The notes: generated by a model not told the origin, from the sequence alone. 64,000 nucleotides of DNA from Perlabentimonas sp034003245 (GCA_034003245.1 JAVEYY010000016.1:1-64000); one strand, 5' to 3'; counted from the stretch's first letter, positions 1-9,563 are shown. Numbers and translations are program-made.

Positions 1-164
1 TCCTTTATTCACGGTTTTCTAACAAAAGTACCGTGTTTTGAAATCAAAAAATCAAAGAACGTCTATAATTTGCTGAATTATAAGATTATACAAGGTTTAT
101 TCTAAAAACAACGCAACACTAGTGATTTGTTATATAAAATTATAGTATTTTTTTCATAAGAAAC
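1..164. other. intergenic, no gene seen
   Basis: AT-rich stretch at the window edge. No open frame with coding character and no RNA gene is visible. It lies beyond the terminator of the argF-type gene. Confidence 0.5.
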
Positions 165-195
165 AAAAAAGGCAGCAATATTTTTGCTGCCTTTT
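165..195 (-). terminator. Rho-independent terminator of the arcC-argF operon
   Basis: A perfect 11-bp stem (168-178 with 184-194, AAAGGCAGCAA and its complement) encloses a 5-nt loop. Read on the minus strand it is followed by a run of T (plus-strand A run at 165-170). It sits 20 bases past the stop of the carbamoyltransferase gene. Confidence 0.85.
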
Positions 196-214
196 GCTGA
201 TTATTTGATAATTA

Positions 215-1216
215 CTATTGACCTAGTGTGGCAACCATAACTGCTTTTATAGTGTGCATACGGTTTTCGGCCTCATCGAATACGATGCTAGCATCCGATT
301 CAAATACATCCTCGGTAACCTCCATGGCCTCAAGTCCAAATTTTTGATAGATATCTTCCCCCACAACTGTTTTACGATTGTGGAACGCGGGAAGACAATG
401 CATAAACTTGCAATTCGGATTTCCGGTCAGTTCCATGGCTTTCTTATTAACCTGGTAGGGTTTAAGAAGTTTAATTCTATCGGCCCAAACCGACTCAGGC
501 TCTCCCATCGATACCCAAACATCAGTATAAAGGAAATCGCAACCCTTTACACCTTCGGCTACGCTCTCGGTGCGAGTAATCTTGCCGCCAGTCTCTTTCG
601 CGATCTCTAAACATTTGTTGTAAAGTTCATCCGATGGCCAGCACTCCTTGGGCGCAACAGCACGGAAATCCATACCCATTTTTGCGGCTCCAACCATAAG
701 CGAGTTACCCATGTTGTTGCGAGCGTCGCCGAGATAAGCAAAGGTTACCTGGTTAAGGGGTTTTGTACAATGCTCGCGCATGGTTAGAAAATCGGCTAAA
801 ATTTGGGTTGGATGGAATTCGGTAGTTAAGCCGTTCCAAACAGGAACACCTGCGTGGGCACCAAGCTCCTCAACAATTTCTTGTCCAAAACCGCGATATT
901 CTATACCATCATACATACGACCCAAAACGCGGGCAGTATCTCTCATTGATTCTTTTTTACCCATTTGCGAACCGCTTGGGCCTAAAAAGGTTACGTGTGC
1001 GCCTTGGTCTAGTGCAGCCACTTCAAAAGCACAACGAGTGCGAGTAGAGTCCTTAGCAAACAACAAAACTATGTTCTTACCTTTTAGTCTTTGCTGCTCA
1101 ATTCCTGCATATTTTGCTTTCTTAAGATCAAGAGATAGGTCTAGTAGATACTGAATCTCTTTTGGTGTAAAATCTAAAAGTTTTAGAAAGTTTCTGTTTC
1201 TTAGGTTAAAAGCCAT
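215..1216 (-). CDS. argF: Ornithine carbamoyltransferase (probably catabolic)
   Basis: This 333-residue cytoplasmic enzyme interconverts ornithine plus carbamoyl phosphate and citrulline plus phosphate. The sequence shows the carbamoyl-phosphate loop STRTR at residues 57-61, FHPTQ at 134-138, the ornithine-side SMG in DVWVSMG at 232-238, and the catalytic HCLP at 273-276. Length is normal for the family. The SMG and HCLP motifs fit true ornithine carbamoyltransferase rather than the acetyl- or succinylornithine enzymes of some Bacteroidota. It lies 44 bases downstream of carbamate kinase on the same strand, so the pair probably splits citrulline and makes ATP (arcB-like role). No arginine deiminase is present in the window, so an anabolic role cannot be excluded. 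Confidence 0.93.
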   Translation of the reverse strand: MAFNLRNRNFLKLLDFTPKEIQYLLDLSLDLKKAKYAGIEQQRLKGKNIVLLFAKDSTRTRCAFEVAALDQGAHVTFLGPSGSQMGKKESMRDTARVLGRMYDGIEYRGFGQEIVEELGAHAGVPVWNGLTTEFHPTQILADFLTMREHCTKPLNQVTFAYLGDARNNMGNSLMVGAAKMGMDFRAVAPKECWPSDELYNKCLEIAKETGGKITRTESVAEGVKGCDFLYTDVWVSMGEPESVWADRIKLLKPYQVNKKAMELTGNPNCKFMHCLPAFHNRKTVVGEDIYQKFGLEAMEVTEDVFESDASIVFDEAENRMHTIKAVMVATLGQ

Positions 1217-1260
1217 GATCTAATTAATTTAGGTTATTATTATTATAATTAAAGCCTTAC

Positions 1261-2211
1261 TTAGCGTACAATTCTTGTTTGGTAGATAGGTTCATCGGAC
1301 CTATCGGGGAAGTGAATAAAGATACACTCAGACCCGCCATTTTCAATAAAGGTAATTGCTCCTTTAACTTTGGGAGCCATGCCTCCAGCGCTAAAACGAC
1401 CTTCGTCAAGGTATTTTTTCGCCTCGGCAATGGGTATAACCTCCAAAACCTTTCCATCGGCACTTCCGTCCTCAATAATGATCCTTTTAAGGTCGGTAAA
1501 GATATAAAATTCATCGGCATTTATTTGCGATGCAAGCAATGCTGATGTGTGATCTTTGTCGATTACAGCATCTATACCTCTTAGCTGTTTATTCTCATCA
1601 TAATACACGGGTATTCCGCCACCACCTGCAGCAACCACAATATGTCCATCTCTGGCTAGTTTTTCAATTACTTTGCTATTACCAATTTGTATTGGCAGAG
1701 GCGATGGTACAATTTTGCGCCATCCAATACCATCAGGATCTTCCTGAAATAACGAGTTCGTTTCAACCGATAGTTTTTCTGCCTCTTCTTTTGTGTAGTA
1801 GGGGCCTATGGGTTTTGTTGGTTTTTTAAAGGCAGTATCATTCTTATCGACTAAAACCTGAGTTATAAGGTTTACAACGCCTTTTTCCAGATCCTTTGTA
1901 GGTAAAATATTCCTAAGCTGCTGCTCAATTAAATAACCTATAAACCCTTGCGAATATGCACCGCAAACATCTAGGGGCATCTCAGGAATTCCATGTACTT
2001 TGGAACCAGCATGGTTTTGAAGTAGTATATTTCCAACCTGTGGTCCGTTTCCGTGCACCATTATAAAATTATGCTCTGGAGTAATCAAATCGAGTAAATA
2101 CTTGCAAGTATTGTATACATTTTCTTGCTGTTCCTCAATTGTTCCTTCTTGTCCCGCTCTTAAAAGGGCATTTCCGCCTAAGGCTACAACTGCTAATTTA
2201 CTCATATACAA
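1261..2211 (-). CDS. arcC: Carbamate kinase
   Basis: Carbamate kinase transfers phosphate from carbamoyl phosphate to ADP, giving ATP, CO2 and ammonia. Family motifs are GGNAL at residues 12-16, HGNGPQVG at 53-60, AGGGGIPV at 195-202 and VIDKDHTSALLA from 216. The 316-residue length is usual. A second ATG two codons in (position 2205, starting MSKLAVV) matches the usual amino end better than the first Met. It is the first gene of a two-gene operon with the carbamoyltransferase and has a Bacteroidota-type promoter element just upstream. An amino-acid kinase of another type is unlikely given the GGGG-IPV motif. Confidence 0.95.
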   Translation of the reverse strand: MYMSKLAVVALGGNALLRAGQEGTIEEQQENVYNTCKYLLDLITPEHNFIMVHGNGPQVGNILLQNHAGSKVHGIPEMPLDVCGAYSQGFIGYLIEQQLRNILPTKDLEKGVVNLITQVLVDKNDTAFKKPTKPIGPYYTKEEAEKLSVETNSLFQEDPDGIGWRKIVPSPLPIQIGNSKVIEKLARDGHIVVAAGGGGIPVYYDENKQLRGIDAVIDKDHTSALLASQINADEFYIFTDLKRIIIEDGSADGKVLEVIPIAEAKKYLDEGRFSAGGMAPKVKGAITFIENGGSECIFIHFPDRSDEPIYQTRIVR

Positions 2212-2243
2212 ATATTTATTAGTTTTTCAATTTTTATGAACAG

Positions 2244-2251
2244 CAAAACTA
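2244..2251 (-). promoter_or_regulatory. Putative -7 element for arcC-argF
   Basis: Minus strand reads TAGTTTTG, an exact match to the Bacteroidota -7 consensus TAnnTTTG, about 33-40 bases upstream of the arcC start. No clear -33 TTTG was found at the usual distance. Confidence 0.45.
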
Positions 2252-2405
2252 TAAATTTTTTCATTTCCTATAGCACCTAACAACCACTTGGAGCGTATTC
2301 TCTTAGCTATAAGTCGGGTGTTTAATAACATATCAAACCCGAATGCCTATATAAACCTCATTTCCAGGCAACTTCAAAACTAGAAATGATGCCCACGGCA
2401 ATGAA

Positions 2406-3884
2406 TTAGCTGCGGAATAGGATCCTCCGAATCCTAGCAAGTCCTACTACCACCCACTGACGTTCATCGGGCTTAAGGAATGGGATTAGCCAGATTACCA
2501 GAGGGAAAAGGGCAGCAATTGCAAGCTTAAGTGTAATATTTAGCAAAACAGATGAAAAGGTTATATTGATACCCACCACCAGCATTACTAGCGCAATGCA
2601 AAACGACACAATGATACGTTTGTACTCGTAGGGAATTGGGTAGTACTTCTGGGCAAAGTATAGCACAACCAGCAGGAAAATACTTTGCGAAATGGCCGAT
2701 GCAACAGCTGCACCATACACGCCAAAATCTGGAATAACAAGATAGCTTAACCCAAGATGAAAGACTGCAACCAGGGGGACGATAACACTCACAATCTTGG
2801 TTTTTTTCACAATGTTTAAACCATTAATGGCCACATCTTTAATTGTGCTGAGCAGGATACCTAGGCTAAGAATTGGGATTATGAACAACGCCTTATGATA
2901 TATCTTATCGGTAACAAACAGGTCGAGTATCTCGGCACCAAAAATAGATAGCACAAGCGAGGCGTAAATTACCAATACGGCAAAATAGGTCATAATGCGC
3001 GAATAGATCTCTTTATTGTCTGGGTGATCCATTAGCTTAAAAATGGTGGGCGCCACGGCAAGCTGTATGGAGTGAACTACAAATACTCTAATGGTATTGG
3101 CAAACCGGAAAGCTGTGGTGTAAATACCAACATCTAAAAGGGTTGCCCTGTAGTTCAGCACATACCTATCGAGGGTTGCCAATGCAATTCCCGATACTGA
3201 GGCCACGGTAAGCGGAAGGCTATATTCCAACATATCTTTTAGAACCTGCAGCTTTAGCTTTAATACCGATCTTCGATAGGAGTATAGAGCCGTGATTAGC
3301 ATGAAGAATAGGTTTCCAAGTATTTGAGCTTCGTAAATACCCTCCAACCACCTATCGAATTTGGTTATAAAAAGCACTGTTAAAATTAGGGTTACAAAAA
3401 GTCGAGTAAGGTTTGTTACGGTGTAAAGTCCCGCTCTTTCCTCCAAACGCATTAAAGATAAGGGTAGCTGGGCCAGTATTTGAAGAACAACAGATATCAC
3501 CATTAGGGACAGCACTCTACTGTAATCAACGCTATCGAAAAGCAGCGTTGACAAGTTTTGCGAGGCAAAAGCACCCAGCACAACGAAAATGCCCCCCGTT
3601 AGGCCAAGAAATGAAAACAAGGTGAAAAAGATACTTTTCCTGTCATCGGTATGCTTTTTATCCCAATACCACCTGAAGTATGCTTGATACAGCGATAGCC
3701 CAAGGAGAGCAACAAGTACCTGTATAGTAACATCAACTACACCTAATACCCCAAAATCGTTTACAGAAAAGATTTTCGTATCGGTGTACAGCGGCATCAG
3801 CACAATGCCAACAAGCTTAGTTGATATATTACCTAGGCCATAAACAATGGATCCTCGTGCAGTCTTCTTTAATCCTTTTAGCAT
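2406..3884 (-). CDS. Polysaccharide flippase (MATE/MOP superfamily, Wzx-like)
   Basis: A 492-residue polytopic membrane protein with about 12-14 hydrophobic helices. It begins with the KKTARGSIVYGLGNISTK-type amino end typical of oligosaccharide flippases, which move lipid-linked sugar repeat units across the inner membrane. The paired helical blocks (roughly 10-230 and 240-490) with a TLDRYVLN segment near residue 247 fit the polysaccharide biosynthesis protein family. A glycosyltransferase is encoded divergently about 190 bases away, which supports a role in cell-surface glycan export. The substrate cannot be deduced. A lipid II flippase is a less likely alternative. Confidence 0.85.
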   Translation of the reverse strand: MLKGLKKTARGSIVYGLGNISTKLVGIVLMPLYTDTKIFSVNDFGVLGVVDVTIQVLVALLGLSLYQAYFRWYWDKKHTDDRKSIFFTLFSFLGLTGGIFVVLGAFASQNLSTLLFDSVDYSRVLSLMVISVVLQILAQLPLSLMRLEERAGLYTVTNLTRLFVTLILTVLFITKFDRWLEGIYEAQILGNLFFMLITALYSYRRSVLKLKLQVLKDMLEYSLPLTVASVSGIALATLDRYVLNYRATLLDVGIYTTAFRFANTIRVFVVHSIQLAVAPTIFKLMDHPDNKEIYSRIMTYFAVLVIYASLVLSIFGAEILDLFVTDKIYHKALFIIPILSLGILLSTIKDVAINGLNIVKKTKIVSVIVPLVAVFHLGLSYLVIPDFGVYGAAVASAISQSIFLLVVLYFAQKYYPIPYEYKRIIVSFCIALVMLVVGINITFSSVLLNITLKLAIAALFPLVIWLIPFLKPDERQWVVVGLARIRRILFRS

Positions 3885-4073
3885 TAAGCAAATACATTTA
3901 TATACTATACAGTAAAATTATTACAAAGGCAGTAGCAACAGGTTGAAATCCGTTAACATTTAAAACCCTAAAATTACCCAAATCTTGATTAAACCAGCAA
4001 ATAAAATGGTGTACGAGGTAAATATTGCTATTTTTGCTAGCTATACATCTTAACCAAAGCGCTATTTTCTTAA

Positions 4074-5315
4074 ATGAAGTCATCGCCCCAAGTAAAGAGT
4101 AAACCAACAACTGCAACCATAGCAATGGTTGTAGACAATGAGTTTTATGGAGACATTAGAGTACACAATGAGGCAACGGTTTTAGCACAGTACGGGTTTA
4201 ACATCAAAATATTCTGTTTGTCGTTTGGTAAACAACCCTTATTTCAAAAATATATAGGCATTGAGGTTCACCGTATCCAGATTAACCGCAAGTTAAAAAA
4301 CATATTATTTGGGATAGTAAATACGATCCCGCTCTATTACTGGTTTTGGAAATATCATCTAAAAAAACAGCTGCAGGGAATGTGCGTGGATGCAATTCAT
4401 GCACACGATTTGTATATGGCAATACCGGCCCGATGGGTTGCAAATAGATTGAGAATTCCGATGATACTGGATCTGCACGAAAATTACCCTGAAGCAGTAA
4501 AAAGTTATCGCTGGGCGAACAAGACGCCATACAAACTACTTGCTAAACCGGCCAGATGGGCTAAGCTAGAGGAAAGATATATGCAGATGGCCGATGGAAT
4601 AGTTGTGCTATCCGAAAATTTTGCTGATCATATCAACAGCAAGTACCCCAATATCTCAAGGGATTCGATTTGGATTTACCCCAACGTCCCCGATATTGAC
4701 GAGCTTCAGAAGTACAAAACCAAAGTGACCGACCTCAACCCAGAAAAAAACTTCAACCTGTTATATTTTGGGGGAATTTCTGAACGCAGAGGTGTTTACA
4801 CCTGCATAAAAGCCCTAGAACTTCTGGTGGCTAAGCATAGTGACATAAAACTTGTTCTAATAGGGCCGGTAGATGGTCATGAGAAAAACATGTTTGCCAA
4901 GGCAATTCAATCCCCACAAGTTAGAAATAGCGTCATCCACATCCCTTGGATCGACATTTCAGAACTCCCATCGTACATAAACGATTGCCACATATGCCTT
5001 TCCCCGATTTTCAAAAATGCTCAACATGACTCGGGTGTGGCTAACAAAGTATTTCAATACATGCTATTTAGCAAACCCCTCATCGTGTCAAATTGCACAC
5101 CACAAGCTCAGGTAGTGGCTGAGGGTGAATGCGGATTGGTTTTCGAAAGTGAGAATGCACACGATCTGTCTCAAAAAATTATCGAGCTATACACCAACGG
5201 TGAACTATGCAACAAGATGGGAGCCAATGGCAAACGAATGGTTTTAGACAAGTACAACACCAGCCACTTTGGGCAAGTGCTTGCTGATAATTATAAAGAA
5301 CTATTGGGCCGCTAA
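4074..5315 (+). CDS. Glycosyltransferase, family 4 type (GT-B fold)
   Basis: 413 residues with the two-domain GT-B layout. The amino half has a family-4-like start (MVVDNEFYGDIRVHNEA, residues 18-34). The carboxy half has the nucleotide-sugar domain: LLYFGGISERRGVYTCIKA near 230, and HDSGVANKVFQYM followed by KPLIVSN and EGECGLVFE at about 320-362, the region that binds the donor diphosphate. It probably adds a sugar in a surface polysaccharide pathway on the cytoplasmic face of the membrane. The neighbouring divergent flippase supports this. Donor and acceptor are unknown. No signal peptide is seen. Confidence 0.85.
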   Translation: MKSSPQVKSKPTTATIAMVVDNEFYGDIRVHNEATVLAQYGFNIKIFCLSFGKQPLFQKYIGIEVHRIQINRKLKNILFGIVNTIPLYYWFWKYHLKKQLQGMCVDAIHAHDLYMAIPARWVANRLRIPMILDLHENYPEAVKSYRWANKTPYKLLAKPARWAKLEERYMQMADGIVVLSENFADHINSKYPNISRDSIWIYPNVPDIDELQKYKTKVTDLNPEKNFNLLYFGGISERRGVYTCIKALELLVAKHSDIKLVLIGPVDGHEKNMFAKAIQSPQVRNSVIHIPWIDISELPSYINDCHICLSPIFKNAQHDSGVANKVFQYMLFSKPLIVSNCTPQAQVVAEGECGLVFESENAHDLSQKIIELYTNGELCNKMGANGKRMVLDKYNTSHFGQVLADNYKELLGR

Positions 5316-5320
5316 TGCAA

Positions 5321-5342
5321 TAACGGCAAGGCAAAGCCGTTA
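5321..5342 (+). terminator. Possible terminator after the glycosyltransferase
   Basis: 7-bp inverted repeat TAACGGC / GCCGTTA (5321-5327, 5336-5342) with an 8-nt loop, a few bases after the stop. There is no strong T run, so termination is uncertain. Confidence 0.4.
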
Positions 5343-5397
5343 AATTAAAATTGATATATTCACAAATAAAAAGTTCATCAACTTAAAACAAATCGAT

Positions 5398-6579
5398 ATG
5401 GCTACGGATAAAATGGGTTTCAACTCCAAGCTAATACACGCTGGAGCCGATAAAGATAAGTTTGGCAGCGCCACAGTGCCAATTTACCAAACATCAACCT
5501 TTGCCTTTGAGAATGCCGACGAAGGGGCAAAATGCTTTGCTGGCGAAAGCGATGGGTTTATATACACCCGCATTGGGAACCCCACCATACAGGCACTCGA
5601 AAAGCAAGTGGCTATCCTCGAGGGAGGATACGGTGGAATTGCTACCGCCTCGGGTATGGGTGCCGTTTCGTCAATATACATTGGATTGCTTAAGCAAGGC
5701 GACCATATGGTTAGCACCGATGCGGTTTACGGCCCATCAAGGGTAATCATGGAGAAGTACTTTTCGAACTTTGGGATTGAGTCGACCTACATATCAACCT
5801 CCAATATCGAAAACATCAAAAGGGCAATTAAGCCCAACACCAAGGTGCTATACATTGAAACACCCACCAACCCAACCATGGAAATAACCGACCTTGAGGC
5901 TTGTGTAAAATTGGCCAAGGAGCATAACCTTATTACCGTTGTTGATAACACATTTAGTAGCCCATACCTTCAGCGTCCCCTTGAGATGGGTATAGATGTG
6001 ATTTTTCACAGCATGACCAAGTTTCTGAATGGCCACGCCGATATTGTTGCGGGAATGATTGTAACCCGCACCAAGGAGATGTACAATATCCTAAGGCCTG
6101 CCATGGTAAACATGGGCTGTAATATGGATCCTCACCAGGCGTACATGGTGCTACGCGGTATAAAAACCCTTGCCATAAGGGTTGAGCGTGCTCAGCAAAA
6201 CGCCATGAAGGTTGCCGAGTACCTGGAGAACCACCCAAAGGTGGAGTGGGTTAAATACCCGGGGCTAAAATCGCACCCACAGTACGAGCTGGCACAAAAA
6301 CAAATGTTTGGACCAGGGGCTATGATAAGTTTTGAACTTAAGGGTGGTTTTAATGCAGGCAAAACCCTAATGAACAACGTACAGCTAGCCATGCTGGCCG
6401 TTTCGCTAGGTGGCGTAGAAACCCTAATTCAGCACCCCGCCTCAATGACCCACTCCAAGCTATCGGCCGATGCGAAAACGAAAGCGAACATCACTGATGG
6501 ATTGGTTCGATTTGCAGTTGGAATTGAGGATGTTGAGGATATTATTGCTGATTTAGACCAAGCCCTTGCTAAAGTTTAA
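5398..6579 (+). CDS. Methionine gamma-lyase-like PLP enzyme (Cys/Met metabolism family)
   Basis: 393 residues, typical for the family whose members eliminate or replace groups on the gamma carbon of sulfur amino acids. Visible features are YTRIGNPT at 56-63 (cofactor phosphate binding from the partner subunit), the stacking Tyr in VYGPSR near 111, Asp183 in VVDNTF (pyridine nitrogen) and the PLP-binding Lys208 in SMTKFLNGHAD. The overall likeness is to methionine gamma-lyases, which release methanethiol, ammonia and 2-oxobutyrate. The Cys that follows Tyr-Gly in classical methionine gamma-lyases is replaced here by Pro113, so a cystathionine gamma-lyase or homocysteine desulfhydrase activity is possible. 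It is a single gene with no sulfur-metabolism neighbours. Confidence 0.82.
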   Translation: MATDKMGFNSKLIHAGADKDKFGSATVPIYQTSTFAFENADEGAKCFAGESDGFIYTRIGNPTIQALEKQVAILEGGYGGIATASGMGAVSSIYIGLLKQGDHMVSTDAVYGPSRVIMEKYFSNFGIESTYISTSNIENIKRAIKPNTKVLYIETPTNPTMEITDLEACVKLAKEHNLITVVDNTFSSPYLQRPLEMGIDVIFHSMTKFLNGHADIVAGMIVTRTKEMYNILRPAMVNMGCNMDPHQAYMVLRGIKTLAIRVERAQQNAMKVAEYLENHPKVEWVKYPGLKSHPQYELAQKQMFGPGAMISFELKGGFNAGKTLMNNVQLAMLAVSLGGVETLIQHPASMTHSKLSADAKTKANITDGLVRFAVGIEDVEDIIADLDQALAKV

Positions 6580-6590
6580 GGAACTTATTG

Positions 6591-6624
6591 AGCCTAACCT
6601 CGTAAAACTTATGCAGATTAGGCT
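6591..6624 (+). terminator. Possible terminator after the PLP enzyme
   Basis: 7-bp inverted repeat AGCCTAA / TTAGGCT (6591-6597, 6618-6624) with a 20-nt loop, followed by TTAATT. It lies 12 bases after the stop. The long loop makes it weak. Confidence 0.4.
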
Positions 6625-6646
6625 TTAATTAGTGAAATATGTTTAC

Positions 6647-6654
6647 TATTTTTG
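6647..6654 (+). promoter_or_regulatory. Putative -7 element for the T9SS cargo gene
   Basis: TATTTTTG matches TAnnTTTG. It would give a leader of about 75 bases before the ATG at 6738. The -33 region is not clear. Confidence 0.4.
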
Positions 6655-6737
6655 TTTGGATAGGCCATTTGTGTTGAACAACTTGGCCTATTCATTAAAA
6701 TTATTTCGCGATATTTTCAGAATTTAAACCAATTATT

Positions 6738-9485
6738 ATGATAAAAAAATTACTCATTACTGCATGCATACTGCTTTGGGGTGTTTACCATGTTGTTGGT
6801 CAAGTGGAACGCATGCCTTTTGGCGAGCAAATTAGTTATCGTCTTTCCAATTCGTTTAAATCACCCTCTGGTGAAATTGCAGCAAGTAAAGGGCTAATTT
6901 TTTATGACGATTTTGAAGATTACGACACTGCACTTGATCCCGAAAACTGGGATATTAAACGCAGCACCGATACTACAGCCTTCGATTTAGGCTCTGCTCC
7001 CGCTCCTACTTGGTTCCATTGTAAGCCAAGTAATTTTAGCGGAAACGGGGGAACTTACATCAAATCTGGAGAACGCTCAGCAGCAATATCTTTTCAGGCA
7101 AAGGATGCCACTTGGCTTATCACCAAGAAGCCCATAAGCATTGAGGAGGATGACCTAAAACTCAAGTTTTGGCTGTACTACCTTAATAATCCAGCACAGG
7201 CCATCAACACCAACTTTTACGTAATGCTCAGCGAAGCAGGAGTGGATAATTGGGAATCAATTGGCAAATGGGAAGAGGACTCCCCTAGCAATCAGTTTAG
7301 CGAAATAGTTTCACTACCAATTCCAAACAAATTCACAGGCAAGGAAATTCAAATTGCTTTTATTTATGTCAACAATGATGACTCTGGATTTCAATTAGCC
7401 ATTGATGACATTATAATTGGTAACCTAACTGAACCCGATATCCGAATTAAGCCGTACAATTACACTTATTCAACTGTTTCAATTTCTTTAGCTAACACTA
7501 TTGACTACACCTTGAATGCATTTATTAGCAATGCAGGAGCCGATTACACGGGCGAAGGCGCGGTGGCCAATGTGAAAATCGAAAATCTTTCGAGTTTTTC
7601 ATCAACATACAATATTGCTAATAACATTACAAATGGAGAATCCAAATTTATTACATTCCCAGCAAAACCAACATTTAGTGAAATAGGTACATACGATATT
7701 GAATACTCAGTTGAACAAAGCTATGGTGACGATGGTAGTGATGACGGTGGTGACGGTGGTGACGGTGGTGATGACGATGGCAAAGGCAAATTAAGCGAGT
7801 CAAACCTTTTTAGTTTCACTATAAGTGCAAATACATTGGCAACCGATTACTGCTCAACAGTTGGAGTTGCTGGAGGATTTTCGGCTGGTCAAAGTGTTCC
7901 ATTCGGCAACAAATACACCATTAACGGTGATATAGTGATTAGCGGAATAGAAATACTGTGGCCCGAAATAGCTTCGTCGGCAGGTTTTATTGCTCAAATC
8001 TATGAGATTAATCCTAAAGATAATTCTCTCTCTTTGTTATTAGAGAAAGAGTACTTTGTAGACATTGAAAATCTGGAAGAACCTGCTATTTACACCTTCG
8101 ATCCAATGTACCTTTCGGCTGGAGTGGAAATCTTTGTTGCAGTTAAACAAGTTGGCAATACTCCGCTACTTGTTGGTTTCGATAGGGAAAGTAATGGACA
8201 GTTTTGGCGATTGCGCAACGGATCGCTCGAATTGATAAGCAGCCCAACCTTCGGAAACATTGCCGTAAGGCTTAAACTCGAGGAGCCAACTGATTCACCA
8301 ACACTTTCGTTTGAAGTATCGGATGGCGTTTCTGCCCTTGAGGGGGTAAGTATTGAGATTGGCGAAAATGAGTTAACCACAAATGCTGAAGGTTTTGCAT
8401 CAATAGAACTTGAGAATGGGTGGTACACCTATACCCTAACCAAACAGGGATTGGCTTCTCAATCGGAAGAATTGCTTATTAACCATGCAAATATTCACCG
8501 TATAATTGTGCTACTCCCCGAATATAAACTTACCATTAACGTAGAGGATGAGGATGAAGAGCCCATTGAAAATGCCGAAGTTTTCATTACTAACCAATCA
8601 GGTGTAACCGCTGCTGATGGTAAAATTGAATTCTATTTGGCTCAAGGTGATCAATCTATCTCCATACTTGCAGATGGGTATAATCCTTTTGCCGAAACAA
8701 TTGAATTAATATCAGATTCAACAATCACCATCATACTTGCTCAAACACAAACTTACGATGTAAGTTTTGCCATTTCTGCGCGGCATCTCGATAAGGCACT
8801 TGACAATGTATTGGTTTACTTAACTGGTTATGGGACAAAATACACCAATGCTGATGGGGAAGTCAAATTCTCTGGAGTGCTCCCCGCTACAAATGGAATT
8901 GTATACACTATTAGCAAGAATGGGTATGATCAGGTAACACGAGTTACAGAGCCAATTTTAAACCAGTCTATTTTGGTTGAGGATACCCTCGATATTAAAA
9001 CCTACTATGTTAAGGTTGAAATTCTGAGTGGCGGAGCCGCCATTAAGGATGCAAAAGTAAAACTTGGATCAAAGGAACTTAATACCGATAACTATGGTAC
9101 TGTTCTTTTTGAAGACATTATCCCTGGTGAAAATATTTCTGTTGCAATATCAAAAACTGGATTCTTACCAATTGACACAACAGTTTCGGTATTCAATAGT
9201 AACCTTCGAGTAACCTACGTACTAGAGATAGAACCAAGTAGTGTTACAAATAGTATTTCCAAAAATTTTAGCATCTACCCCAACCCATCGAGTGGTGAAT
9301 TTAGCATACGTGCTCAAGGTGTTTTCTCGTACGAGATTGTAGATGTAACAGGCCGAATAATCAACTCAAAATCCTATATTCAGGATTTAACTACTGTGAA
9401 TATTTCAAAGTACTCCTCGGGAGTTTACTTTGTTAGGCTAAAGCAAAATGGGCAAACAACAGTAAGCCGGATAGTCAAACAATAA
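6738..9485 (+). CDS. Secreted multidomain protein with T9SS type A sorting domain
   Basis: 915 residues. Residues 1-22 form a signal peptide (MIKKLLITACILLW... ending VVGQ). Residues about 50-230 look like a jelly-roll adhesion domain of the choice-of-anchor/MAM kind (FYDDFEDY start, DDIIIGN end). A Gly/Asp-rich linker lies at about 330-350. From about 525 there are at least four repeated carboxypeptidase-regulatory-like or PEGA-like beta-sandwich units (for example GVSIEIGENELTTNAEGFASIEL, split across 540-562). The last about 80 residues are the sorting domain: FSIYPNPSSGEFSI, YEIVDVTGRII, YSSGVYFVRLK. Such proteins pass through the outer membrane by T9SS and are attached or released. No catalytic residues are evident, so an adhesin or matrix role is inferred. 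It is a single transcription unit. Confidence 0.88.
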   Translation: MIKKLLITACILLWGVYHVVGQVERMPFGEQISYRLSNSFKSPSGEIAASKGLIFYDDFEDYDTALDPENWDIKRSTDTTAFDLGSAPAPTWFHCKPSNFSGNGGTYIKSGERSAAISFQAKDATWLITKKPISIEEDDLKLKFWLYYLNNPAQAINTNFYVMLSEAGVDNWESIGKWEEDSPSNQFSEIVSLPIPNKFTGKEIQIAFIYVNNDDSGFQLAIDDIIIGNLTEPDIRIKPYNYTYSTVSISLANTIDYTLNAFISNAGADYTGEGAVANVKIENLSSFSSTYNIANNITNGESKFITFPAKPTFSEIGTYDIEYSVEQSYGDDGSDDGGDGGDGGDDDGKGKLSESNLFSFTISANTLATDYCSTVGVAGGFSAGQSVPFGNKYTINGDIVISGIEILWPEIASSAGFIAQIYEINPKDNSLSLLLEKEYFVDIENLEEPAIYTFDPMYLSAGVEIFVAVKQVGNTPLLVGFDRESNGQFWRLRNGSLELISSPTFGNIAVRLKLEEPTDSPTLSFEVSDGVSALEGVSIEIGENELTTNAEGFASIELENGWYTYTLTKQGLASQSEELLINHANIHRIIVLLPEYKLTINVEDEDEEPIENAEVFITNQSGVTAADGKIEFYLAQGDQSISILADGYNPFAETIELISDSTITIILAQTQTYDVSFAISARHLDKALDNVLVYLTGYGTKYTNADGEVKFSGVLPATNGIVYTISKNGYDQVTRVTEPILNQSILVEDTLDIKTYYVKVEILSGGAAIKDAKVKLGSKELNTDNYGTVLFEDIIPGENISVAISKTGFLPIDTTVSVFNSNLRVTYVLEIEPSSVTNSISKNFSIYPNPSSGEFSIRAQGVFSYEIVDVTGRIINSKSYIQDLTTVNISKYSSGVYFVRLKQNGQTTVSRIVKQ

Positions 9486-9506
9486 ACTCACTTATTAACA
9501 TATTTT

Positions 9507-9532
9507 AAGCGGGATTTACTCCCGCTTTTTTT
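9507..9532 (+). terminator. Rho-independent terminator of the T9SS cargo gene
   Basis: Perfect 8-bp stem AAGCGGGA / TCCCGCTT (9507-9514, 9520-9527) with a 5-nt loop and a run of T to 9532, starting 22 bases after the stop. Confidence 0.88.
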
Positions 9533-9563
9533 ATGCTTAACATTGGTCATAAATTATTATTTA

